A stretch of DNA of 64,000 nt from Alphaproteobacteria bacterium. GTDB taxonomy: Bacteria; Pseudomonadota; Alphaproteobacteria; Micropepsales; Micropepsaceae. A model generated the notes under the pieces. That model was not told where the DNA came from and did not search any database. It worked only from the letters and a program-made list of their open reading frames with translations. Of this stretch, positions 35,373 through 43,737 are shown in pieces. Made by a program: the position numbers and the translations under genes. The first letter of the stretch is position 1; the number at the start of each line of letters is the position of its first letter. The stretch covers positions 62,001 through 126,000 of the forward strand of contig JADHVO010000005.1 in assembly GCA_016783965.1 (NCBI GenBank), given 5' to 3'.

Positions 35373-37061
35373 ATGAGCTGGACCAACAATTTCACCATCC
35401 GCACCAAGGTTATCGCTGCATTTGCGTTCGTACTGCTTGTCACCGCCGTGCTCGGCGTGTTCGCCGTGACGCGGCTGTCCAAGGTGGACGACGGCGCCGA
35501 AGATGTCACTAGCAACTGGCTCGTCGCGACACGCGCGCTCGGCGACTTTTCGACCGCGGCCGTGCGTTTCCGTCAGGTCGAGGCGTCCGTCGCGCTGGCG
35601 CCTAACGAGGAGGCGATGCAGCACGAGGACGAGCACCTGACGCAGGATGTGCTGCCGGAAGTAAAGGCGGCACTGGCGCAATATGAGCCAACGATTACGC
35701 CCGGCGAGGAGCGCGAGCGCTACACCCTCGTGATGGCGAAGTGGAACGCCTATTTCGCGATGACCGACGACTACATGAACCTGGCGCGCAGCGACCGGGC
35801 CAAGGCCGGCGCCCTCTACATCGGCGCCATGAAGATGACCTTCAACGACTTCCAGGGTGAATTGAAGGCGCTCATCAAGTTCCAACTCGACGGCGCGAAT
35901 GCCGAGCGTGACAGCATCCGCGCCACCTATTCGCTTGCTTGGGACATGATCGCCGGGCTCCTGGCGCTGGCGGCGCTGATGTGCGTGGCCGCGGGCTATT
36001 TCCTTGTGTCGAGCGTTTCGCGGCCGATCAAGGCGATGACGGACGCGATGGGCCGCCTCGCCAGGCACGACCTCTCGACGGTCATCGACGGCATCGGCCG
36101 CAAGGACGAAGTCGGCCAGATGGCCTCGGCGGTCCAGGTGTTCAAGGACAGCATGATCGAGGGTGACCGGCTGAAGGCTGAGCAGGAGGCGGCGCAGCGG
36201 AAGCAGCAGGAGCGTTCGGCGCGTCTCGACCAGATCACCAAGGCGTTCGAGACCAGCGTCGGCAGCGTTGTGCAGACGGTGGCGAGCCAGGCGACGCAGA
36301 TGGAGGGGTCGGCCCAGTCGATGAGTGCGACGGCCGAGGAGACCACCAAGCAGGCTGCTGCCGTGGCTGCCGCGTCGGAGCAGAGCTCGGCCAACGTGCA
36401 GACGGTGGCGTCGGCGACGGAAGAGCTGTCGTCGTCGATCTCGGAGATCGGCCGCCAGGTCACCCATTCGAGCCACATCACAGCCAGCGCCGTGGCCGAA
36501 GCCAACCGCGCCAACGAAATGGTGCAGGGCCTGGTCTCGGCGTCGTCGAAGATCGGTGAGATCGTCGCGCTCATCAACGATATCGCCGACCAGACCAACC
36601 TTCTCGCTCTCAACGCCACGATCGAGGCGGCACGTGCCGGCGAGGCGGGCAAGGGCTTCGCGGTCGTGGCGGCCGAGGTCAAGAACCTCGCCACCCAGAC
36701 GGCCAAGGCGACCGACGACATCCGAGTGCAGATCACCGGCGTGCAGTCGGCGACGCAGGATGCCGTCAAGGCGATCGAGACGATCGGCAAGACGATCGGC
36801 GAGGTCAATCAGATCGCGACGACCATTGCCGTCGCCGTCGAAGAGCAGGGCGCTGCCACCAAGGAGATCGCACGCAATGTCGAGGAAGCTGCCAAGGGTA
36901 CGCAGGAAGTCTCCTCGAACATTGGCGGCGTGACGCAGGCGGCGAACGATACGGGCTCTGTCGCAGGCCAGGTGCTGGGCGCCGCGCGCTCGCTCACCGG
37001 CCAGTCGGGCCACCTGAAGGACCTCGTGCAGACGTTCCTCGCGGACGTGAAAGCAGCCTGA
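35373..37061 (+). CDS. mcp: Methyl-accepting chemotaxis protein
   Basis: A 562-residue receptor starting at the ATG at 35373 with ACGGAG upstream. One membrane helix near residues 12-31, a four-helix-bundle-like periplasmic sensor (about 32-190), a second helix (about 195-215), then HAMP (SVSRPIKAMTDAMGRL). The cytoplasmic signalling tip is intact: VALINDIADQTNLLALNATIEAARAGEAGKGF is split over about 395-427, including the CheA/CheW contact residues. No C-terminal NWETF-like pentapeptide. It is first in the che operon and may be the dedicated receptor of this array. Ligand unknown. Confidence 0.93.
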   Translation: MSWTNNFTIRTKVIAAFAFVLLVTAVLGVFAVTRLSKVDDGAEDVTSNWLVATRALGDFSTAAVRFRQVEASVALAPNEEAMQHEDEHLTQDVLPEVKAALAQYEPTITPGEERERYTLVMAKWNAYFAMTDDYMNLARSDRAKAGALYIGAMKMTFNDFQGELKALIKFQLDGANAERDSIRATYSLAWDMIAGLLALAALMCVAAGYFLVSSVSRPIKAMTDAMGRLARHDLSTVIDGIGRKDEVGQMASAVQVFKDSMIEGDRLKAEQEAAQRKQQERSARLDQITKAFETSVGSVVQTVASQATQMEGSAQSMSATAEETTKQAAAVAAASEQSSANVQTVASATEELSSSISEIGRQVTHSSHITASAVAEANRANEMVQGLVSASSKIGEIVALINDIADQTNLLALNATIEAARAGEAGKGFAVVAAEVKNLATQTAKATDDIRVQITGVQSATQDAVKAIETIGKTIGEVNQIATTIAVAVEEQGAATKEIARNVEEAAKGTQEVSSNIGGVTQAANDTGSVAGQVLGAARSLTGQSGHLKDLVQTFLADVKAA

Positions 37062-37073
37062 CGGGAACGGAAT

Positions 37074-37143
37074 CGGACAGACCGGCTGGAAACCCGCCGC
37101 GCATCGCCCCCCGAGCGCTCCTCAGGGCCGGCCGGTCTGTCCG
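37074..37143 (+). repeat. 13-bp inverted repeat between mcp and cheW
   Basis: CGGACAGACCGGC (37074-37086) and GCCGGTCTGTCCG (37131-37143) are perfect reverse complements, 44 bases apart, inside the 106-bp gap. As RNA this would make a long stem closing a GC-rich loop, ending 24 bases before the cheW start. It may slow transcription or set the mcp:cheW message ratio; this is inference. Confidence 0.55.
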
Positions 37144-37167
37144 AACCAAACAAGAGGGACGGAAAGC

Positions 37168-37641
37168 ATGTTGCAGACAGCCCAAACCGCAGCCGTCGCC
37201 CGGCATGAGGCGAGCACACAGTCCTTCGTGACCTTCGAGGTCGCCGGCCAGTTGTTCGGCGTGCCGGTCATGAAGGTGCAGGACATCCTGACGCCGGATG
37301 CGATCGCGCCGGTGCCCGGCGGTCCTGCCGAAGTGCGCGGCCTGATCAACCTTCGCGGCCGCATCGTGACCGTGATCGACCTGCGCAAGCGGCTCGGTCT
37401 TCGCTACGAAGGCGAGCGCAAGGGGATGTGCGTGACGGTCGAGAACGAAGGCGAGAGCTACACGCTTTTCGTCGACGGTGTCGGCGACGTCGTCACGCTC
37501 CAGTCGGACGCGCGCGAAGACAGCCCGACGACGCTCGATCCGCTCTGGAAAGAGCTCAGCGATGGCGTGTTCCGCGTCGACGGCCGCCTTCTCCTCATTC
37601 TGGATGTCGGGCGTCTGCTCGCCATCCGCAGCAAGCAGTAA
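37168..37641 (+). CDS. cheW: Chemotaxis coupling protein CheW
   Basis: A 157-residue CheW that links receptors to CheA. The fold's segments are FEVAGQLFGVPVMKVQDIL, PGGPAEVRGLINLRGRIVTVIDLRK (split here over residues about 50-75), and VDGVGDVVTL. AAGAGGGACGG precedes the ATG. It is 12 bp before cheA. Length and motifs are normal, and the first 20 residues are a short Ala-rich extension. Confidence 0.95.
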   Translation: MLQTAQTAAVARHEASTQSFVTFEVAGQLFGVPVMKVQDILTPDAIAPVPGGPAEVRGLINLRGRIVTVIDLRKRLGLRYEGERKGMCVTVENEGESYTLFVDGVGDVVTLQSDAREDSPTTLDPLWKELSDGVFRVDGRLLLILDVGRLLAIRSKQ

Positions 37642-37653
37642 GGGGAGACGTCG

Positions 37654-40329
37654 ATGGACGATCTGCTGCAGGAATTCCTGACCGAAACCAACGAAAGCCT
37701 CGCCACGCTCGACGTCGAGCTGGTGCGGTTCGAGCGCGAGCCGAGGGATGCGAAAATCCTCGGCAACATCTTCCGCCTGATGCACACCATCAAGGGCACG
37801 TGCGGCTTCCTCGGATTGCCGCGGCTGGAGTCGGTCGCGCATGCCGGCGAGAACGTGCTGGGCAAGTTCCGCGACGGCGAGCTTGAGGTCACGCCGGGCG
37901 CGGTGACGCTGATTCTCAAGGCCATCGACCGCATCCGCCAGATCCTGGGTGCGATGGAGCAGACCGGTGCCGAGCCCGAAGGCGACGACAGCGCTTTGAA
38001 GGCCGAGTTGAACGCCATGGCCGCAGGCGAAGCGGCGCCGCAAGCCGCTGCCGAGCCCGAGGCGCAACCCGCTTTCCAGTCCCCGTCGCTCGACGACGAG
38101 GGCGGCTTCCCGGTCGCCGCGGAGCTGCTCGCCGAGATCGCCGAGGCGCTCGACAAGGATCCGTCGCTCGCGACTCCCGCGCCGGCCGTACCCGAGGCGA
38201 AGAAGGCCGAGACGCCGAAAGCCGCCGTGGCTGAGGCCGCACCCCCTTCCGCGGCCGGCGAGTCTTCGGCCGCGCAGTCCTCGATCCGCGTCAATGTCGA
38301 CGTGATCGAGAACCTGATGACGCTGATCAGCGAACTGGTGCTGACCCGCAACCAGCTTCTCCAGCTCCAGCGCGTGCAGAAGGGCAACGAGTTCAAGGTT
38401 CCGCTCCAGCGCCTGTCGCACATCACCTCCGACCTCCAGGACGGCGTGACGCGAATGCGCATGCAGCCCATCGGTAATGCCTGGGCGAAGCTGCCGCGCA
38501 TCGTCCGCGACCTCGCGGTGGAAACCAAAAAGCGCATCGAGCTTGTCATGCTCGGCGCCGACACCGAGCTCGACCGCCAGGTGCTCGAGATCATCAAGGA
38601 CCCGCTGACGCACATGGTGCGCAACTCGGCGGATCACGGGATCGAGTCCGTGGCCGACCGCCTCGCCGCCGGCAAGCCGGAAGCGGGCACGATCACGCTC
38701 AAGGCCTATCACGAGAGCGGCCACATATTCATCCGCATCTCCGACGACGGCAAAGGCCTGAACGTCGAGGCGATCCGCCGCAAGGCTATCGCCAGCGGCC
38801 TGGTCACCGAGCCCGAGCTTGCGACCATGAGCGAGCAGCAGATCATCCAGTTCATCTTCCGCGCCGGCTTCTCGACCGCGGAGAAGGTGACGAGCGTGTC
38901 CGGCCGCGGCGTCGGCATGGACGTGGTGCGCACCAATATCGAGCGCATCGGCGGCGCGATCGAAATGTCGTCGGTCGCGGGGCAGGGCACGACCTTCCTG
39001 ATCAAGATCCCGCTGACCCTTGCCATCGTCTCGGCGCTGATCGTCGAGGCGTCCGGCCAGCGGTTCGCGATCCCGCAGATCAACGTCACCGAATTGGTCG
39101 GCGTGTCGGACCGCTCGGAAGTCTCGATCCAGCGCATCAACACCGCGCCGGTCCTGCGCCTGCGCGACCGGCTGTTGCCGCTGGTGTCGCTGCGGGGCCT
39201 GCTGAACGTCGCGGAGGATGAAGAGAAGGCCGCGCGCACGACGAACTACGTCGTGGTGGCACAGGTTGGATCGGCCAAGTTCGGTATCATCGTCGACCGC
39301 GTGTTCGACACCGAGGAAATCGTGGTCAAGCCGGTGGCGCCAATCCTGCGTGGCACGCCGTTCTATGCCGGCAACACCATCCTTGGCGACGGCAGCGTCA
39401 TCCTGATCCTGGATCCGAACGGCATCGCGCAGGCGGCCAAGCAACAGACCGCCGACGACGGGCGCGCCGACGTTCACGCCAATGCGCAGGACGCGATCAA
39501 GGACGAGACCTCGTTCCTGCTGTTCAGCACGCGCGGCAACGAACTCAAGGCCGTTCCGCTGGAACTGGTCGCGCGCCTAGAGGATCTCGACGCGACGAGC
39601 ATCGAGCACGTCGGTGGCCGTCATGTCGTGCAGTACCGCGACCATCTCATGCCGCTGGTCCCGTTCGACGACCTCCACGAGTGGCCGACATCCGGCAAGC
39701 AGGCGGTGCTGGTCTTCAGCGACCACGGCCGCAGCATGGGCCTCGCCGTCGACGAGGTGGTCGACATCGTCCGCGACCGCATGGCGATCGAGCTCTCCAG
39801 CGAACGCACCGGTGTCCTGGGTAGCGCGATCATCGCAGGCAAGGCGACCGATATCGTCAACATCGGGCACTACCTGACGCTGGCGTTCTCCAACTGGTTC
39901 GACGGCGCCATCGAAGCGCAGTTTACCGCCCAGCGCCGTGCGCTGGTAGTGGACGACAGCGCCTTCTTCCGCAACCTCATTGTGCCGCAGCTCCGCGCCG
40001 CGAAGTGGAACGTCACCAGCGCCGTCAACGGTGCCGACGCGCTGCGGATCATGGAAGCGGAGAAGCCGTTCGACATCGTGATCTCCGATATCGAGATGCC
40101 GGAAATGGGCGGCCTGGACTTCGCGCAGGCGGTGCGCCGCGACTCGCGTTTCCAGGCCCTGCCGATGATCGCGCTGTCGAGCCACGCCAACGCCGATGAC
40201 GTGGAGCAGGGCCGGGCGGCCGGCTTCAACGATTACCTGTCGAAGGCCGATCAGCCGCGCCTGGCCGAGAACCTCGCCCGCGCGATGGAGGCGGCGAGCC
40301 ACGGACGGCAGTGGAGGAACGCGTCATGA
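37654..40329 (+). CDS. cheA: Hybrid chemotaxis kinase CheA with two CheW-like domains and receiver
   Basis: An 891-residue kinase. Order: Hpt (1-105, phospho-acceptor His44 in MHTIKGTCGF); Ala/Pro-rich linker (106-208) with no P2 CheY-binding domain; dimerisation (209-270); ATPase (about 270-455, HMVRNSADHG N box, SDDGKGL G1, GRGVGMDVV G2); CheW-like regulatory domain (about 455-600); a second CheW-like domain (about 617-745, TSFLLFSTRGNELKAVPLE); and a receiver (761-880) with D767/D768, phospho-acceptor Asp812 and Lys864. The receiver could act as an internal phosphate sink. GGGGAG precedes the ATG; its stop overlaps the next gene by 4 bp. Confidence 0.95.
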   Translation: MDDLLQEFLTETNESLATLDVELVRFEREPRDAKILGNIFRLMHTIKGTCGFLGLPRLESVAHAGENVLGKFRDGELEVTPGAVTLILKAIDRIRQILGAMEQTGAEPEGDDSALKAELNAMAAGEAAPQAAAEPEAQPAFQSPSLDDEGGFPVAAELLAEIAEALDKDPSLATPAPAVPEAKKAETPKAAVAEAAPPSAAGESSAAQSSIRVNVDVIENLMTLISELVLTRNQLLQLQRVQKGNEFKVPLQRLSHITSDLQDGVTRMRMQPIGNAWAKLPRIVRDLAVETKKRIELVMLGADTELDRQVLEIIKDPLTHMVRNSADHGIESVADRLAAGKPEAGTITLKAYHESGHIFIRISDDGKGLNVEAIRRKAIASGLVTEPELATMSEQQIIQFIFRAGFSTAEKVTSVSGRGVGMDVVRTNIERIGGAIEMSSVAGQGTTFLIKIPLTLAIVSALIVEASGQRFAIPQINVTELVGVSDRSEVSIQRINTAPVLRLRDRLLPLVSLRGLLNVAEDEEKAARTTNYVVVAQVGSAKFGIIVDRVFDTEEIVVKPVAPILRGTPFYAGNTILGDGSVILILDPNGIAQAAKQQTADDGRADVHANAQDAIKDETSFLLFSTRGNELKAVPLELVARLEDLDATSIEHVGGRHVVQYRDHLMPLVPFDDLHEWPTSGKQAVLVFSDHGRSMGLAVDEVVDIVRDRMAIELSSERTGVLGSAIIAGKATDIVNIGHYLTLAFSNWFDGAIEAQFTAQRRALVVDDSAFFRNLIVPQLRAAKWNVTSAVNGADALRIMEAEKPFDIVISDIEMPEMGGLDFAQAVRRDSRFQALPMIALSSHANADDVEQGRAAGFNDYLSKADQPRLAENLARAMEAASHGRQWRNAS

Positions 40330-40757
40330 CGTCGATCTACAAGGCGGACACCATGTTCGGCGACGACTCCGAAGAGACCGTGAGCGAGGCGCCGAAGTTC
40401 TGCCTGATCGTTGATGACTCCTCGACGATAAGGAAGTTCAGCGCGCGGCTCCTGACCAGCATGAACTTCATCGTGGGCGAGGCCGAACACGGCCTCGCCG
40501 CAGTCGAAGCATGTCGCCTGGTGGTGCCCGACCTGGTCCTGCTCGACTGGAACATGCCCGAAATGAACGGGCTTGAGTGCCTGAAAGCGCTGCGTGCCAT
40601 GGATCTGAAGCCGCGCCCTGCGATCGTGATGTGCACGACCGAGAACGTCCTGCCCAAGATCACCGAAGCGCTGGCTGCGGGCGCCGACGAGTACATCATG
40701 AAGCCCTTCGACCGCGATGTGCTGCGCGACAAGCTCGCACAGCTGGAGCTGGTCTGA
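40326..40757 (+). CDS. cheY: CheY-like single-domain response regulator
   Basis: A 143-residue receiver starting at the ATG at 40326, overlapping the cheA stop by 4 bp. A 27-residue N-terminal extension precedes the receiver (LIVDDSSTIRKF). Phospho-acceptor Asp is in LLDWNMPEMNG, and Lys in IMKPFDR is intact. One of two cheY genes in the operon; the other is at 42757-43146. Which one drives the flagellar motor and which is a phosphate sink cannot be told. Confidence 0.92.
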   Translation: MTSIYKADTMFGDDSEETVSEAPKFCLIVDDSSTIRKFSARLLTSMNFIVGEAEHGLAAVEACRLVVPDLVLLDWNMPEMNGLECLKALRAMDLKPRPAIVMCTTENVLPKITEALAAGADEYIMKPFDRDVLRDKLAQLELV

Positions 40758-40760
40758 TCC

Positions 40761-41879
40761 ATGGCGGCCGCGGTGACCCTCCCCCAGCGTAGTACGAACG
40801 CCGTCGGCGTGATGGTGGTGGACGACTCCGCCGTCGTGCGCGGCTACATCGTGCGCCTGCTGGAGCAGGAACCCGGCATCGAGGTCGTGGCGACCTGCGC
40901 GAACGGCCAGATCGCGGTGCAGCAGGCGGCGCGCACCCCGCCGGACGTCATCATCCTCGACGTCGAGATGCCGGTGATGGAGGGCCTGACCGCGGTGCCA
41001 AAACTGCTGGCGGCGTGCCCGGGCACCAAGATCATCATGGCCTCGACGCTCACCCAGCGGAACGCGACCGTGAGCATCGAGGCGCTGGCCAAGGGCGCGA
41101 CAGACTACATCCCGAAGCCCTCGACGGCCGGCATCAGCACAAACAACGATTTCCGCCGCGAGCTGATCGAGAAGGTCACCGGTCTCGGCAAGCGCGTATC
41201 GCGCAGGCCGGTCGCTCCGGCGCCCGCCGGCACGCCCGCGAGGATCCAGGAGAAGGCGGCGCCGGTCGTGCGCCTTCGTCAGGCGTCGCCGGCGGCCAGG
41301 CCGCAGGCGCTGGTGATCGGCAGCTCCACGGGCGGGCCGCAGGCACTGATCACGCTGCTCGGCAAGCTGCCGCGCGAGATCAACGTGCCCGTGATGATCG
41401 CGCAGCACATGCCGGCCACCTTCACCGCGATCCTGGCGCAGCACATCGGGCGCGCTTCCGGTCGGCCGTGTGCCGAGGCGGTGAACAATGTCGAGCTGAA
41501 GGCCGGTTCGATCTATCTCGCGCCTGGCGACTGGCATTTCGAGATCGCGCGCGAAGGCACCGCCGCGGTGGCGCGCCTCGACCAGGCGCCGCCGGAGAAT
41601 TTCTGCCGTCCGTCCGTCAACCCGCTGTTCCGTTCCGCCGCCCGCTTCTGGGGCGGCGATGTCTGCGCGGTGATGCTCACCGGCATGGGGAGCGATGGCA
41701 TGGACGGAACGCGCATGCTGGCCGCGGCCGGCGCGCCGGTCATCGCCCAGGACGAGGCAACCAGCGTGGTGTGGGGCATGCCGGGCGCGGTCGCAACCGC
41801 CGGCCTGTGCACCGCCGTGCTGCCGCTGAACGAGATCGCCGCGCACCTCTCTAACGTCTTCGCAGGAGCGCGCCGGTGA
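40761..41879 (+). CDS. cheB: Chemotaxis response regulator methylesterase CheB
   Basis: A 372-residue protein: receiver (about 16-135, VVDDSAVVRG, LDVEMPVMEG, Lys in YIPKPS) and C-terminal methylesterase (about 180-368). The catalytic Ser is in IGSSTGGP, His in AQHMPATFT and Asp in TGMGSDGMDG. It removes methyl groups from receptor glutamates to adapt the pathway. The stop overlaps the cheR start by 4 bp (GTGA). Confidence 0.96.
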   Translation: MAAAVTLPQRSTNAVGVMVVDDSAVVRGYIVRLLEQEPGIEVVATCANGQIAVQQAARTPPDVIILDVEMPVMEGLTAVPKLLAACPGTKIIMASTLTQRNATVSIEALAKGATDYIPKPSTAGISTNNDFRRELIEKVTGLGKRVSRRPVAPAPAGTPARIQEKAAPVVRLRQASPAARPQALVIGSSTGGPQALITLLGKLPREINVPVMIAQHMPATFTAILAQHIGRASGRPCAEAVNNVELKAGSIYLAPGDWHFEIAREGTAAVARLDQAPPENFCRPSVNPLFRSAARFWGGDVCAVMLTGMGSDGMDGTRMLAAAGAPVIAQDEATSVVWGMPGAVATAGLCTAVLPLNEIAAHLSNVFAGARR

Positions 41880-42745
41880 TCCCGTCCAATTTCGAGTTCA
41901 TGGCCGCGCTGCTGAAGGAGAAGTCCGGGCTTATCATAACGGCCGACAAGATCTACCTGCTCGACGCGCGGCTCTCGCCGATCGCACGCAAACACAACCT
42001 CGCCGGCCTCGACGCCCTGGTGATGGCGATGCGCGCGCCGCTGGCGACCGCGCTTGTGAACGAGGTCGTCGATGCGATGACCACCAACGAGACGTCCTTT
42101 TTCCGCGACAAGACGCCATTCGATGCGCTGAAGAATTCGCTGATCCCGGGCCTCGTCGCACGCCGCGCGGCGCAGAGGTCGATCCGCATCTGGAGTGCCG
42201 CGTGCTCGACCGGCCAGGAGCCGTACTCGCTCGTGATGATGCTGCGCGACCAGTTCCCGGCGCTGAAGGACTGGCGCATCGAGATCGTCGCTACCGATCT
42301 GTCGCCGACCGTGCTTCAGCGCGCCCGCGACGGCGTCTTCACGCCTTTCGAGGTCCAGCGCGGGCTGCCGATCCAGATGCTGGTCCGGCACTTCGACCAG
42401 GTCGAACAGAACTGGCAGATCAAGCCCGATCTGCGCCGCATGATCGATTTCCGGCCGCTCAACCTGCTGAGCGACATCTCTGCGCTCGGCAAGTTCGACA
42501 TCATCCTGTGCCGCAACGTGCTGATCTATTTCGATCAGCTGACCAAGGGCACGGTGCTGTCCCGCATGGCGCGCATGCTGCCCGCGGACGGCGCGCTGAT
42601 CCTGGGCGGCGCCGAGTCCGTGTTCGGCATCTGCGACGCACTGGGGGACGTGCCCGGCCTGCGCGGCGTGTACGGCCCGGCCCCTGGAATGAAAACGGTG
42701 CAGCGGCCCGAATTTCAGCAGCAACAAGTTCTTATCGCGTCCTAA
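41876..42745 (+). CDS. cheR: Chemotaxis protein methyltransferase CheR
   Basis: A 289-residue SAM-dependent methyltransferase with a GTG start at 41876 overlapping cheB. The N-terminal helical domain carries TTNETSFFRD, and the SAM site is WSAACSTGQEPYSL. ATDLSPTVLQRA and DIILCRNVLIYF are further CheR signatures. It methylates receptor glutamates, opposing CheB. Confidence 0.96.
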   Translation: MIPSNFEFMAALLKEKSGLIITADKIYLLDARLSPIARKHNLAGLDALVMAMRAPLATALVNEVVDAMTTNETSFFRDKTPFDALKNSLIPGLVARRAAQRSIRIWSAACSTGQEPYSLVMMLRDQFPALKDWRIEIVATDLSPTVLQRARDGVFTPFEVQRGLPIQMLVRHFDQVEQNWQIKPDLRRMIDFRPLNLLSDISALGKFDIILCRNVLIYFDQLTKGTVLSRMARMLPADGALILGGAESVFGICDALGDVPGLRGVYGPAPGMKTVQRPEFQQQQVLIAS

Positions 42746-42756
42746 GGAGAACCCTG

Positions 42757-43146
42757 ATGAGCCTCGACAAGAAAATGCGAATCCTGATCGTCGACGATTA
42801 CGCGACGATGCTGCGCATCCTGCGCAACCTGCTCCGCCAGCTCGAGATGGAGAACGTCGACGAGGCCGCCAACGGCGAGGAAGCGCTCTTCAAGCTGCGC
42901 AAGTCGCCTTACGATCTGGTGATTTCCGACTGGAACATGCAGCCGATGACCGGCATCGAGCTGCTGCGCAATGTCCGCGCAGACGCGAAGTTGCGCGCGC
43001 TGCCGTTCATCATGGTGACGGCGGAAAGCAAGACAGAGAACGTGATCGTCGCGAAGCAGGCGGGCGTCTCGAACTACATCGTCAAGCCCTTCAATGCGGA
43101 AACACTCAAGATGAAGATCGCGAGTGTGTTCAAGGTGGCGGTCTGA
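42757..43146 (+). CDS. cheY: Chemotaxis response regulator CheY
   Basis: A 129-residue receiver starting at the ATG at 42757 with AAGGAGA upstream. ILIVDDYATM (acidic pair), VISDWNMQPM (phospho-acceptor Asp), MVTAES (switch Thr) and YIVKPFN (Lys) are all intact and close to E. coli CheY. It sits directly before the cheZ-like gene, so it is the best candidate for the motor-binding CheY that this phosphatase acts on. Confidence 0.94.
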   Translation: MSLDKKMRILIVDDYATMLRILRNLLRQLEMENVDEAANGEEALFKLRKSPYDLVISDWNMQPMTGIELLRNVRADAKLRALPFIMVTAESKTENVIVAKQAGVSNYIVKPFNAETLKMKIASVFKVAV

Positions 43147-43150
43147 CACC

Positions 43151-43735
43151 ATGCTGCACGAACCACCGCCCGGAACGGGCCAGCCGATCGAGCTCGGCAA
43201 CGCACACTCGTATCTGAACCGCGTGATCGCGGAATTGCAGTCGCTCCGCACCGAGAAGAAGCACCCGCTGCTCAACGTCCTGCAATACCTGTCGGACCAC
43301 ATCCGGCAGACCCGCCAGGAACTGGGCGCGCTGCGCACCAGGGACGGCAACCCGCTGCTGGGTTCGGCCGCCGACGAACTCGAGGAGGTCGTCGCCGAGA
43401 CCGCGCGCGCCGCCAATGAGATCATGGGTGCTGCCGAGGCAATCGAAGCGCTGATGCCGCAGGTCGAGAAGGACGTCTCTGCCGCGCTGCTGAACGCGGT
43501 GACGCGGATCTACGAGGCTAGCGCCTTCCAGGACATCACCGGCCAGCGCATCACCAAGATCATCCGCGCCGTTCAGGATATCGAAGAGAAGATCGGTACG
43601 CTGGCACAGGCCTGTGGCGACGGCGAAATCGCCGGTGGCGATCCCGTCGGCGATGCCGCGCTGCTCAACGGTCCGCAGCTGGGCAAGACAGCGGCGACAC
43701 AGGACGACATCGACGCCCTGTTCGACTCGGTCTGA
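43151..43735 (+). CDS. cheZ: CheZ-like CheY-phosphate phosphatase
   Basis: A 194-residue all-helical protein. The catalytic CheZ motif is present as ASAFQDITGQRITKI (123-137): Asp128 and Gln132 match Asp143 and Gln147 of E. coli CheZ in DFQDLTGQ. The C-terminal helix TQDDIDALFDSV (183-194) matches the CheY-binding tail of CheZ, set off by a flexible Gly-rich linker (156-180). Two long helices (about 17-60 and 75-150) would form the dimer hairpin. The gene is 4 bp after cheY. It probably speeds loss of phosphate from CheY. Confidence 0.88.
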   Translation: MLHEPPPGTGQPIELGNAHSYLNRVIAELQSLRTEKKHPLLNVLQYLSDHIRQTRQELGALRTRDGNPLLGSAADELEEVVAETARAANEIMGAAEAIEALMPQVEKDVSAALLNAVTRIYEASAFQDITGQRITKIIRAVQDIEEKIGTLAQACGDGEIAGGDPVGDAALLNGPQLGKTAATQDDIDALFDSV

Positions 43736-43737
43736 CG

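Noticed and set aside
36994-39477. 827-codon open frame on the minus strand across mcp, cheW and cheA
   Set aside because: It is the reverse shadow of strongly conserved, motif-rich chemotaxis genes; the translation is Arg/His/Asp-rich low complexity with no domain, as expected in GC-rich DNA.
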